Positions 8,549-16,766 of a DNA stretch of 64,000 nt are shown here, one piece after another. Location of the stretch: the NCBI GenBank assembly GCA_902776565.1, contig CACYQN010000007.1, positions 64,105 through 128,104 of the forward strand, written 5' to 3'. Numbering within the stretch: the first letter of the stretch is position 1; every line of letters starts with the position of its first letter. The notes beneath the pieces were generated by a model. It saw only the letters and a list, made by a program, of their open reading frames with translations. It had not been told where the DNA came from and did not search any database. Source of the stretch: an uncultured Bacteroidia bacterium. Lineage in GTDB: Bacteria; Bacteroidota; Bacteroidia; Bacteroidales; ML635J-15. A program made the position numbers and the translations under genes.

Positions 8549-9268
8549 ATGACCAAGTTAAGTGTAAACATTAACAAGATAGCGACAATAAGGAATGCAC
8601 GAGGCGGCAATGTTCCCGATGTAAAACTGGCGGCAATCAACTGCGAAAAGTTCGGTGCACAAGGCATAACAGTTCATCCCCGTCCAGACGGACGCCACAT
8701 CAAATATCAGGATGTGTACGACATACGTCCCATAATTACCACCGAGTTCAATATTGAAGGCTATCCGTCGAAGGAATTCATCGAACTTGTACTTAGAGTT
8801 AAACCGACACAGGTAACACTTGTTCCTGACCCGCCAGAGGCTCTTACCTCAAATGCAGGATGGGACACCGTTGCCAACAAGGATTTCCTGAAGAAGATTA
8901 TATGCGACTTCAAGGATGCAGGCATAAGAACATCTATTTTTGTTGACACAAAGCCACAGAATATAAAAGGTGCAGTATATACCGAAACCGACCGAATTGA
9001 ACTATATACAGAACCATACGCAACCAACTTCCCCAAAAACAAGGAGAAGGCAGTTGCTGACTTTGTAAAGGCTGCAAAGCTTGCCAACGAACTCGGACTC
9101 GGAATAAACGCCGGTCACGACCTAAATCTCGACAATCTGAACTTCTTTGTAACTAATGTCCCCAATGTAGCCGAGGTGTCAATCGGTCATGCCCTTATTT
9201 CCGATGCTCTCTACTTAGGTCTTGAAACCACAATAAAGAAGTATCTCAAAGAATTGAAAATAAAATAA
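8549..9268 (+). CDS. pdxJ: Pyridoxine 5'-phosphate synthase
   Basis: The protein has 239 residues from [20 protein letters not shown], the normal PdxJ start; the frame extends 11 codons upstream to 8516, but the family begins here. It is a TIM barrel with [13 protein letters not shown] (phosphate and substrate residues, the catalytic His region), [17 protein letters not shown], and the closing [13 protein letters not shown] and [12 protein letters not shown] loops. It condenses 1-deoxy-xylulose 5-phosphate with 3-amino-1-hydroxyacetone phosphate to give pyridoxine 5'-phosphate in DXP-dependent vitamin B6 synthesis. It stands alone, with a terminator immediately after it. Confidence 0.96.
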   Translation: MTKLSVNINKIATIRNARGGNVPDVKLAAINCEKFGAQGITVHPRPDGRHIKYQDVYDIRPIITTEFNIEGYPSKEFIELVLRVKPTQVTLVPDPPEALTSNAGWDTVANKDFLKKIICDFKDAGIRTSIFVDTKPQNIKGAVYTETDRIELYTEPYATNFPKNKEKAVADFVKAAKLANELGLGINAGHDLNLDNLNFFVTNVPNVAEVSIGHALISDALYLGLETTIKKYLKELKIK

Positions 9269-9275
9269 ATTAAAG

Positions 9276-9299
9276 AAAGCATCTACGGATGCTTTTTTT
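9276..9299 (+). terminator. Rho-independent terminator after pdxJ
   Basis: AAAGCATC pairs perfectly with GATGCTTT around a TACG loop and is followed by four more T residues. It lies seven bases after the pdxJ stop. Confidence 0.85.
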
Positions 9300-9343
9300 G
9301 ACAGTTACTCCTAATTTAAATCTTTCAACACAAATAATTTATT

Positions 9344-9351
9344 TATCTTTG
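9344..9351 (+). promoter_or_regulatory. -7 box of the zinc metallopeptidase gene
   Basis: TATCTTTG matches the Bacteroidota -7 consensus and lies 28 bases before the ATG. A weak TTTC occurs at the -33 position, 17 bases upstream. Confidence 0.5.
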
Positions 9352-9379
9352 CCACATAAAATATCTTAATACTATAATT

Positions 9380-10228
9380 ATGAGACTAGACGGACGACGC
9401 GAAAGTACAAATGTCGATGACAGAAGAGGCAAGAAAATGGGTGCCGGACTTGGAATCGGCGGAGCCATAATCGTTGGCATCATTGCCCTTCTGCTGGGAA
9501 AAGACCCTTCGGATGCAATACAGAACCTTAATATCAATGACACACAAACCGAATCGGCATACACACCAACAGCCGAAGAGGAAGAACTTGCATCGTTCAC
9601 AAAAAAGATTCTGGCAGGAACCGAAGATGTGTGGACAGCCGAATTCAAAAAGATGGGCAAGACATACAAAGCTCCTAAACTTGTGCTCTTCACTGATGCC
9701 GTGCAGTCGGGATGCGGTGGTGCATCGTCGTCGTCGGGACCATTCTACTGCTCTGCCGACCAGACGGTTTACATCGACCTTTCGTTCTTCACAACCATGA
9801 AACAGCAGTTCGGTACGGCTGGCGATTTTGCATACGCCTATGTCATTGCACACGAAGTTGGGCATCACGTGCAGTATCTGCTTGGCACTCTTGGCGATGC
9901 ACATGAAAAGATGAGTCGTGTAAGCAAGACCGAAAGCAACCAGATTAGCGTTCGCCTCGAACTGCAGGCCGACTTCTACGCAGGCGTCTGGGCAAACAGG
10001 GACAATGCAATGTTCAACTCTCTTGAAGACGGCGACATCGAAGAAGGCCTTGCCATTGCCGCCCGCATCGGCGACGACTACTTGCAGAAGCAGGCAAGAG
10101 GCTACACCGTTCCAGAATCGTTCAACCACGGAACCTCGGCACAACGTTCGCGCTGGCTCAAGAAAGGCATCACTACCGGCAACATAAACGACGGCGATAC
10201 ATTCTCACCCGACTACAGCAAGCTGTAA
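9380..10228 (+). CDS. YpfJ-type neutral zinc metallopeptidase
   Basis: The protein has 282 residues. A short basic N-terminus (MRLDGRRESTNVDDRRG) leads into one membrane helix (about 23-40, GLGIGGAIIVGIIALLLG). The bulk would face the periplasm. The zinc-binding HEVGHHVQ motif is present and ELQADFYAGVW lies about 40 residues later, as in the YpfJ/ZUPT neutral zinc metallopeptidase family (DUF2248 type). GCGGASSSSGPFYCSADQTVYID is also typical. The family is widespread and its substrates are largely unknown. Length and motif order agree with full-length members. Confidence 0.92.
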   Translation: MRLDGRRESTNVDDRRGKKMGAGLGIGGAIIVGIIALLLGKDPSDAIQNLNINDTQTESAYTPTAEEEELASFTKKILAGTEDVWTAEFKKMGKTYKAPKLVLFTDAVQSGCGGASSSSGPFYCSADQTVYIDLSFFTTMKQQFGTAGDFAYAYVIAHEVGHHVQYLLGTLGDAHEKMSRVSKTESNQISVRLELQADFYAGVWANRDNAMFNSLEDGDIEEGLAIAARIGDDYLQKQARGYTVPESFNHGTSAQRSRWLKKGITTGNINDGDTFSPDYSKL

Positions 10229-10378
10229 AAGCTCATAGGAACATTGGCAAAAAGTCTAAAAGCAAAAATTGCTTTATGCCTGTTAGCCTAAAAACACAAA
10301 AACCTTGAACTTCGAACTTTTTGTCCCTCTCACAACATAAATGCTTAATTTTGCCGTTTTATTGTATTTGCAACTCGA

Positions 10379-13300
10379 ATGATTTTTCGCAACGGCAACG
10401 GCAAACAACAACTTTCCACTCTGTGGATTTACTCGGTGTGCATAATTTTTATGCTTGCCGCGTTGCCGTCGTTTAATCTGTCGGCACAGTCGCTGATAAG
10501 CCTGAAAAATCTGTCGGTGCAGGGCGATACACTGGTGCTCGACTCGATGAGCGTGGTGCAAAGTTCCATAAAATTTGTAGATGCCGACGGAAATCCAGTG
10601 GAGGCAAAATACCATTTCGACTTCGAGACCTCGACCATAGTGTTCGACGAGAAGCCGCCAGCAGGGACAAAAGTCAGTTTCAAGACCTTTCCCGTGAATT
10701 TCTCGAAGCCTGCACAGAAATTCGACCGTAGCAAGTATATGCTTTCCGACCACGAGCACGAACGCACTGGCTACGACCTCATTCTTACCAAGGAAAACTA
10801 CGACGACTTTTTCTCGCAGACCGAACTTTCGCGCAAGGGAAGCATTTCGCGTGGTGTGAGCTTCGGCAACAGCCAGAATGTGATTATGAACTCGAACCTC
10901 GACTTGCAACTTGACGGACGAATCGGCGACAACCTTTTCATTTCGGCGGTCATAAGCGACAACAACATCCCCATCCAGCCCGACGGCAACTCACAGAACC
11001 TGCAGGAGTTCGACAAGGTTTTCATCAAGATTTACAACTCCAAGTTTGCGCTTGTTGCAGGTGATTTCGAGCAGAAAAAACCGCAAGGATATTTCCTCAA
11101 CTACTACAAGAAATCGCAGGGAATACACCTGTCGGGCAAAAAGACTTTCGAGACGGCAAAGCATGGCACTGGCGAAATAAACGCTTCGTTAGGTGCGGCG
11201 GTTGCAAAGGGCAAGTATCACAAGATGCAGATTTCGGGCGTGGAGGGCAACCAAGGTCCGTACCGACTTACTGGTGCCAACAACGAGGCGTATGTGGTGG
11301 TGCTCGCTGGAACCGAAAAGGTTTACATCAACGGAATTCTGATGTCGCGCGGAAGTGACCGCGACTATGTCATCGACTACAATCTCGGCGAGATTACCTT
11401 CACGGCGCACCAGCCCATCAACAAGGACAAGCGCATAATCGTCGAGTTCGAGTACACCGACCAGAACTACACGCGATTCCTCGTCACCTCGTCAAATAGC
11501 TTGAAAATCGACAACACCGAGGTCTGGCTCAACCTCTACCACGAAGGCGACAGCAAGAACCAGCCCATCAATATGGACCTCCGCGACTCCGACAAGCGTA
11601 TGATGGCAGGCATCGGCGACAACCTCGACCAAGCCATTATTCCCGGTTACGACAGTCTCGGATTCAATATCGACGAGGTGCGCTACAAGGTTGTCGATAC
11701 CATTGTTGATGGCGTGCAATACGATTCGGTTTTCGTGTATAGCACCAATCCGCAGGACGCTTTCTACAGGGTTTCGTTTTCGCTTGTGGGTGAAAACAAA
11801 GGCGACTATGTGCGCGGAGTGTCGTCGGCAAACGGCAGGGTCTATGAGTGGGTTGCACCGGTAAATGGTGTTCCGCAGGGAAACTATATTCCTTATACAA
11901 AGATAGTTGCACCGCAGAAAAAACAGATGGCAACATTCGGGGCAAAGTCGAAGTTCGGCGAAAAGACAAGCGCATCGGTCGAAGTCGCTCTATCGAACAA
12001 CGACCGCAACACCTTCTCGAAACTCGACCGTGGCGACAACTTCGGCGTGGCGGTAAAGACAACAGCCGAGCAATACATTGTGAAAACCGAAAAGAACAGC
12101 CTCAGTTTCGATGTGAACTATGAATTTCTGAACCGTAACTTCGAAGCCGTAGAGTATTTTCGCGAAACTGAATTCACAAGAGACTGGAACATAGGTTCTT
12201 ACTATGCCGATTCGCACTGCGAGAATGTTGCTGGCGGACATATCCGATATGCCAACCGCAAGCACGGAAATTCGCTCTACACAACATCGTACATAAACCG
12301 TGGCGTGGAATATTCGGGTTGGAAAAACGATTTTTCATCCGATTATAGGCTTGGAACATGGCGAATTTCGGGAAACGCCTCGTTGCTTGCAAGTGCCGAC
12401 TCGCTCAACAAAACCCAGTTTTTGCGACATAAGCTCGATATTTCCAAGACCTTTGGCAAAATAATAATAGGTGCCCGCGAAGAAGGCGAACGCAATGTTT
12501 GGCACAACACCGAAGGCAACTTGCTGGCAAACAGTTATTCGTACAGTCAGTACGAAGGATTTGCAGGTACATCCGACTCGGCACGGCAGAAGTTTACGCT
12601 GTCGTACAAGTTCCGCAACGACCGCAAGCAAAGCCTCGATATTCTGAAGGATGCTACACGCGCACACGACTTTTCGCTGTCGTCGGAAGTTGGCGGAAAG
12701 AACAACCACCGCCTGAAGGCGACCATCAACTACCGTCTGCTACAGGTGCGCGACACTCTGCTCTATACAGCCGAACCCGAAGACAACCTCACAGGCAAGC
12801 TCGAATACAACTTTAAGCTGTGGAAAGGCGCGATAACTTCATCAACCTTGTACGAAATAGGTTCGGGCTTGGAAAACAAGATTGAATACACCTACATCGA
12901 AGTTGCTCCAGGTCAGGGCGTTTACACTTGGACCGACTACAACGACAACGGCGTGCAGGAACTTGACGAGTTCGAGGTTGCATTCTTTGCCGACCAAGCC
13001 AACTTCATCCGCGTGCAGATGCCATCCACAGAATATATAAAGGTGTATGCCAACAAGTTCAACCAGAGCCTCAACATAAATCCTGCAGTGCGCTGGAAGT
13101 CGAAGAAAGGTTTCCTCAAGTTCCTTAGCCGCTTCTCCGACCAATTTGCATACAGCATTTCGCAGAAAAACACCTCGGACAAGATTGCCGAATTTGCAAA
13201 TCCGTTTGCGCAGAACATCAGTCTCGACGAGCTTGTCTCGATGAACTCGACCATCCGCAACAGCCTGTCGTTCAACCGAGGAAAACCAAAGTTCGGCATC

Positions 13301-13882
13301 GACTACATTGTGCAGTCAGTGAAGGGTAAGAGTCTGCTAACCACTGGATTTGACTCACGAACAAATTTCACACAGACAGTACTTATCAGGTACAACATTT
13401 CGCCCAAGGTGGGAATGCAGAACTCGACAATTTTCGGCAAGAAAGGTTACGAATCTCAGTTTTTCACCGCAAAGGACTACAAAATTGCCAACATCAAGGA
13501 CGATTTCCAGTTCAATGTACAGCCCAACATCAACAACCGCATTTCGCTAACCTACAATTTCGAGCAGAAGGAAAACATATCGGGAAGCGAAAAACTTACC
13601 AGCAACAATGTCGGACTTGAATACCGCCTCAATTCGGTGAAAAAAGGTTCGCTCAATGCCAATTTCAACTTTATATATTATAAGTATGCCAGCAGTGGCA
13701 ATTCTGCCATCGACTACGAGATGCTACAAGGATTGCAACCGGGCATGAATTTCACTTGGGGGGTAAATTTCCAGCGTCAGCTAGCCAACGGATTGCAAAT
13801 CAACTTGTCGTACAATGGTCGCAAGAGCGAGGCTTCGCCAGTGATACATACGGCAAGCGTGGAAGTGAGAGCGTATTTCTAG
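10379..13882 (+). CDS. Large predicted outer-membrane beta-barrel protein, function unknown
   Basis: The protein has 1167 residues. A long signal sequence (about residues 15-37, ending NLSAQS) is followed by a beta-rich N-terminal region. One segment, VYINGILMSRGSDRDYVIDYNLGEITFT (about 312-340), resembles the repeat units of large Bacteroidota surface proteins and SprA. The second half alternates charged, aromatic and glycine-containing strands such as FTLSYKFRNDRKQSLDI and ends in the aromatic ASVEVRAYF, as expected for an outer-membrane barrel folded by BAM. There is no TonB box, plug motif or sorting domain. I do not recognise a specific function. A TAATTTTG -7-like box lies 26 bases upstream of the start. 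Confidence 0.6.
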   Translation: MIFRNGNGKQQLSTLWIYSVCIIFMLAALPSFNLSAQSLISLKNLSVQGDTLVLDSMSVVQSSIKFVDADGNPVEAKYHFDFETSTIVFDEKPPAGTKVSFKTFPVNFSKPAQKFDRSKYMLSDHEHERTGYDLILTKENYDDFFSQTELSRKGSISRGVSFGNSQNVIMNSNLDLQLDGRIGDNLFISAVISDNNIPIQPDGNSQNLQEFDKVFIKIYNSKFALVAGDFEQKKPQGYFLNYYKKSQGIHLSGKKTFETAKHGTGEINASLGAAVAKGKYHKMQISGVEGNQGPYRLTGANNEAYVVVLAGTEKVYINGILMSRGSDRDYVIDYNLGEITFTAHQPINKDKRIIVEFEYTDQNYTRFLVTSSNSLKIDNTEVWLNLYHEGDSKNQPINMDLRDSDKRMMAGIGDNLDQAIIPGYDSLGFNIDEVRYKVVDTIVDGVQYDSVFVYSTNPQDAFYRVSFSLVGENKGDYVRGVSSANGRVYEWVAPVNGVPQGNYIPYTKIVAPQKKQMATFGAKSKFGEKTSASVEVALSNNDRNTFSKLDRGDNFGVAVKTTAEQYIVKTEKNSLSFDVNYEFLNRNFEAVEYFRETEFTRDWNIGSYYADSHCENVAGGHIRYANRKHGNSLYTTSYINRGVEYSGWKNDFSSDYRLGTWRISGNASLLASADSLNKTQFLRHKLDISKTFGKIIIGAREEGERNVWHNTEGNLLANSYSYSQYEGFAGTSDSARQKFTLSYKFRNDRKQSLDILKDATRAHDFSLSSEVGGKNNHRLKATINYRLLQVRDTLLYTAEPEDNLTGKLEYNFKLWKGAITSSTLYEIGSGLENKIEYTYIEVAPGQGVYTWTDYNDNGVQELDEFEVAFFADQANFIRVQMPSTEYIKVYANKFNQSLNINPAVRWKSKKGFLKFLSRFSDQFAYSISQKNTSDKIAEFANPFAQNISLDELVSMNSTIRNSLSFNRGKPKFGIDYIVQSVKGKSLLTTGFDSRTNFTQTVLIRYNISPKVGMQNSTIFGKKGYESQFFTAKDYKIANIKDDFQFNVQPNINNRISLTYNFEQKENISGSEKLTSNNVGLEYRLNSVKKGSLNANFNFIYYKYASSGNSAIDYEMLQGLQPGMNFTWGVNFQRQLANGLQINLSYNGRKSEASPVIHTASVEVRAYF

Positions 13883-13994
13883 GTGCTGGCACCGTTTAAA
13901 AGTTTAATGGTTCAGAGTTCAAGGGTTTGAATGGCTGACGCCGTTTGAATGTAATTTATGGTATTATTTCCACCTTAATTTTCTCTTTCCTACA

Positions 13995-14564
13995 TCAAAA
14001 ATCTTCAAAATTCGCCCTGTTGGCATACTCCCAATTTAAATCCTTTGGAGGATTCATGACTTGCATATAAGCCACCTTCATCATATACGCAATTACATCC
14101 GGCCTTAATCCACCACAAGCACCGCCAAACGCAGGAATCACAATGCTTTGCATGTCATTTTTGATTGCCAGCATCAGAGCCGAACGCATACAGTAATACA
14201 CAATCATAGGGTCCTTTATATAAGACGGAACTCTCATTGTCGGAGTGTGAATGAGTTTCTTGTTGGTTTTGGGGATATCAACAATAATGCTCGTTCCAAC
14301 CAACTGTTCTCCAAAACATTCATCCAAAATCCTTTTCTGAACCACCTTCATCAAGTCCCAACCGAAATACTCACTTATAGCACGGTCGTAGCCTCCATCC
14401 ATCAATCCATACGAATTGGCAGGAGAAACCACACATTCCACATCATGGCTATTCATGAAATCTTCGAAATACATATTCACAACTTCCACATCGGCATCCT
14501 CTGCAAAATATCGTTGCCACTGCTCTGTTGTAACACTATTCCTATCCAACAAATATATTTTCAT
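13995..14564 (-). CDS. Macro-domain protein
   Basis: The protein has 189 residues from MKIYLLDRNSVTTEQWQRYF; the frame extends upstream to 14618, but that stretch lies against the phosphodiesterase gene and the later ATG fits better. It has two macro-domain signatures: VSPANSYGLMDGGYD (the VVNAAN-like adenosine-binding loop with the following Gly-rich turn) and SIVIPAFGGACGGLRPD (the phosphate-binding loop). Macro domains bind or hydrolyse ADP-ribose derivatives. The N-terminal cap MKIYLLDRN is unlike MacroD enzymes and resembles phage- and plasmid-type macro proteins. It lies 13 bases after a YfcE-type phosphodiesterase on the same strand, so co-transcription is likely. Confidence 0.78.
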   Translation of the reverse strand: MKIYLLDRNSVTTEQWQRYFAEDADVEVVNMYFEDFMNSHDVECVVSPANSYGLMDGGYDRAISEYFGWDLMKVVQKRILDECFGEQLVGTSIIVDIPKTNKKLIHTPTMRVPSYIKDPMIVYYCMRSALMLAIKNDMQSIVIPAFGGACGGLRPDVIAYMMKVAYMQVMNPPKDLNWEYANRANFEDF

Positions 14565-14577
14565 AGTTTGAATACTT

Positions 14578-15084
14578 TTAAAGCGGTGTATTTCCCCTAT
14601 CTTTCTCGAAAAGTTCAAGATTTTTCACTACGCCATTATCAATATCAAACCTTACGCATGTCATGGTGCGATGTATGCCCATTCGTCCTGCCGCACCGGG
14701 ATTTATGTGCAGAAGATTGTACTTCTTGTCGTTAACAATCTTAAGGATGTGCGAATGTCCCGAGATGAAAAGTTTCGGAGGCAACACCTTCATAATCTCG
14801 TTTATCTTGTACTCGTAGCGACCTGGATAACCACCGATGTGAGTCATCAGCACATCAAGGCCTTCTACAGTAAAGCGTTCTATTTCGGTGGTACGCATAC
14901 GAATACCCCAACCGTCGCAATTGCCAAAAACAGCGCGTACCGGCTTGCGAGCCTCCAAAGCATCAAGAACATCTTCGGTGCCGATGTCTCCTGCATGCCA
15001 AACCTCATCGACAGGCTCTAGGAAATCAAGCACATCATAGTCCAGATAACCATGAGTATCGGACAGCAAACCAATCTTTTTCAT
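14578..15084 (-). CDS. YfcE-family metallophosphoesterase
   Basis: The protein has 168 residues from MKKIGLLSDTHGYLD; the frame reaches back to 15123, but that part is a terminator hairpin. It contains the calcineurin-like motifs in order: LLSDTHG (DxH), VWHAGDIG (GDxx), VFGNCDG (GNxD), LMTHIGGYPG and FISGHSHI (GHxH). All metal-binding residues appear present. YfcE/MJ0936-type enzymes are cytoplasmic phosphodiesterases with loosely defined substrates. Pairing with a macro-domain gene could point to cyclic or ADP-ribose phosphoester chemistry, but this is inference. Confidence 0.88.
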   Translation of the reverse strand: MKKIGLLSDTHGYLDYDVLDFLEPVDEVWHAGDIGTEDVLDALEARKPVRAVFGNCDGWGIRMRTTEIERFTVEGLDVLMTHIGGYPGRYEYKINEIMKVLPPKLFISGHSHILKIVNDKKYNLLHINPGAAGRMGIHRTMTCVRFDIDNGVVKNLELFEKDRGNTPL

Positions 15085-15092
15085 ATATACAC

Positions 15093-15128
15093 AAAAAATC
15101 TTGAGTGATACGGGGAATACCACTCAAG
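15093..15128 (-). terminator. Rho-independent terminator after rpmA
   Basis: On the minus strand CTTGAGTG (15121-15128) pairs with CACTCAAG (15100-15107) and is followed by ATTTTTT. It ends the rplU-rpmA transcript before the phosphodiesterase gene. Confidence 0.85.
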
Positions 15129-15168
15129 ACCAATTAAAACCTTTATTATGAAAAATTTATTAAGATCC

Positions 15169-15441
15169 TTATTCAGTCACTTCTTCAACGAAAGGAAGAA
15201 CCGAAACATACGACTTGTTGTCTCTCTTCTTCTGGAACTTTACTTCACCGTCGCAAAGAGCATAAAGCGTATGATCTCTACCCATACCAACATTGTTGCC
15301 CGGACGATGAACAGTACCACGCTGACGAACTATAATGTTGCCTGCGATAGCAATCTGACCGCCATAAACCTTAACGCCTAATCTTTTACTTTCGGAATCA
15401 CGACCGTTGCGCGAACTACCAACACCTTTTTTATGTGCCAT
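15169..15441 (-). CDS. rpmA: Large ribosomal subunit protein bL27
   Basis: The protein has 90 residues starting [20 protein letters not shown], without the cleavable N-terminal extension found in Firmicutes. Later signatures are [19 protein letters not shown] and [11 protein letters not shown]. bL27 sits at the peptidyl-transferase centre. It follows rplU by 12 bases, the usual L21-L27 operon. Confidence 0.97.
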   Translation of the reverse strand: MAHKKGVGSSRNGRDSESKRLGVKVYGGQIAIAGNIIVRQRGTVHRPGNNVGMGRDHTLYALCDGEVKFQKKRDNKSYVSVLPFVEEVTE

Positions 15442-15453
15442 AATTTTACTGTT

Positions 15454-15765
15454 TTATGCGTTAATACTTTCAATTTCAATCTGAGTCAAAGCCTGTCTGT
15501 GACCATTGAGGGTCTGATAGCCTTTTCTTCTCTTTTTCTTAAACACCAGCACGGTTTCGCCTTTGCAATGCTTGATAACCTTTGCTGATACTGATGCGTT
15601 ATCAACTGTCGGAGCACCGACCTTAACGCTACCTTCATTGTCAACAAGAAGAACGCGGTCCAACTTGACACTGCTGCCTTCTTCGCTTGCCATACGGTTT
15701 ACGAAAAGCTTTGTGCCCTTTTCAACCTTGAACTGTTGACCTAAAATTTCTACTACTGCGTACAT
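15454..15765 (-). CDS. rplU: Large ribosomal subunit protein bL21
   Basis: The protein has 103 residues from MYAVVEILGQQFKVEKGTKL. The frame is open upstream to 15867, but the extra 34 residues cross the promoter and do not belong to bL21. Family signatures are FVNRMASEEG, VGAPTVDNASV, VLVFKKKRRKGYQTLNGHRQ and the final LTQIEIESI. It is a structural protein of the 50S subunit that binds 23S rRNA. Confidence 0.97.
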   Translation of the reverse strand: MYAVVEILGQQFKVEKGTKLFVNRMASEEGSSVKLDRVLLVDNEGSVKVGAPTVDNASVSAKVIKHCKGETVLVFKKKRRKGYQTLNGHRQALTQIEIESINA

Positions 15766-15791
15766 TTCTCTATTTCTTAAAAATTTGGACT

Positions 15792-15823
15792 GCAAAATTA
15801 ATGCTTTCATTTCACATGGCAAA
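15792..15823 (-). promoter_or_regulatory. Promoter of the rplU-rpmA operon
   Basis: On the minus strand TTTG (15820-15823), a 19-base spacer and TAATTTTGC (15792-15800) form an ideal Bacteroidota promoter, 27 bases before the rplU ATG. Confidence 0.75.
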
Positions 15824-15992
15824 ACTTTTTGAACAGTTTTTTGAACAATTCGGACAATCGCTGCCAATGTATTTTATTTCAATGCATTACAAACATTTAC
15901 ATATTCAATACACAAAAACCTTTTTGCATTACTTTTCTGCTTTCCTTGTTCCATTACATTCTGGATACGAAGAGCAACTCCAAAATTCTTTG

Positions 15993-16027
15993 CAAAAAAA
16001 ATCGGGCGGTATCCATCGTCCGATTTC
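15993..16027 (-). terminator. Rho-independent terminator after the DUF559-like gene
   Basis: On the minus strand AAATCGGACG pairs with CGCCCGATTT and is followed by five further T residues. It lies about 23 bases after the nuclease-like gene, ending the mutase operon. Confidence 0.8.
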
Positions 16028-16049
16028 TATTTGAATAATTTGTTTTCGA

Positions 16050-16751
16050 TTATTTAGGTAGATTTTCCTTAATGTTGTCAATTACTTTTTGACAATCATT
16101 TCGGATCTCATTTCCTGTGTATCGCAAAACAATGAATCCCAATCTTTGAAGTTCCCTGTCGATGTTTCTATCCCGTTGAGCTTGATACTCGGTTCGCTCA
16201 TGATAGGTGTGCCCGTCAGCATATATGCAAACCTTTGTATCTCCCTTTTCGATATAGAAATCTGGAATTGTCAGAATAGTTTCGGAGTCAACTTCTTTTG
16301 GTGCATCATAATATGAACCATCTTTGTTTATCCTTCGCTGCAAAATAGCCGTTAGACCATTCCTATGCAATTCCAATAGCATTTGGCGTTCAAGAGGACT
16401 CTCACAAGTTATTACGCAGTTGTAGCAATCTTTGACAGGACAATCTCTACGACAAATGTCATAATCAGATTTATAGTCACCCCATCCTCTTCTACCATTT
16501 TCCCAATCATGCATATTAGGTTTGGTTTTCCAAAACTTCTTGATTTCTTTCGCTTCAATATCAGAGCAATTAAAATCTTTCATTATTGAGGATAATCCAA
16601 CCGCATTGTTTATTTCTTCGCGTAATTTGTCAAGTGCCTCTCCATTAACTTCTTCTTTAAGATACCAAGAATCACCAACCTCAATACTGATTTCATAAGA
16701 ATCAGTATCAATTGGCTTTATAGAGATTCTTGGTATTCTGAATGTTCCCAT
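16050..16751 (-). CDS. DUF559/Vsr-like PD-(D/E)XK nuclease-fold protein
   Basis: The protein has 233 residues. The C-terminal half (about 115-230) looks like the DUF559/very-short-patch-repair fold: ESPLERQMLLELHRNG (a helix with the first acidic residue), then IPDFYIEKGDTKVCIYADG (the D...xxK-like core, here D then K), HTYHERTEYQAQRDRNIDRE and LGFIVLRYTGNEI. The N-terminal half has a six-cysteine stretch (ICRRDCPVKDCYNCVITCES) that could bind zinc or an Fe-S cluster. It lies 15 bases after the mutase large-subunit gene on the same strand and has its own terminator, so it is read from the mutase operon. No biological link to propionate metabolism is known to me. Confidence 0.7.
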   Translation of the reverse strand: MGTFRIPRISIKPIDTDSYEISIEVGDSWYLKEEVNGEALDKLREEINNAVGLSSIMKDFNCSDIEAKEIKKFWKTKPNMHDWENGRRGWGDYKSDYDICRRDCPVKDCYNCVITCESPLERQMLLELHRNGLTAILQRRINKDGSYYDAPKEVDSETILTIPDFYIEKGDTKVCIYADGHTYHERTEYQAQRDRNIDRELQRLGFIVLRYTGNEIRNDCQKVIDNIKENLPK

Positions 16752-16766
16752 GACTATTTCTTCTTT

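Noticed and set aside
9386..10144. 252-codon frame opposite the zinc metallopeptidase gene
   Set aside because: It is antisense to a gene with HEVGHH and correct length, so it is not credible.
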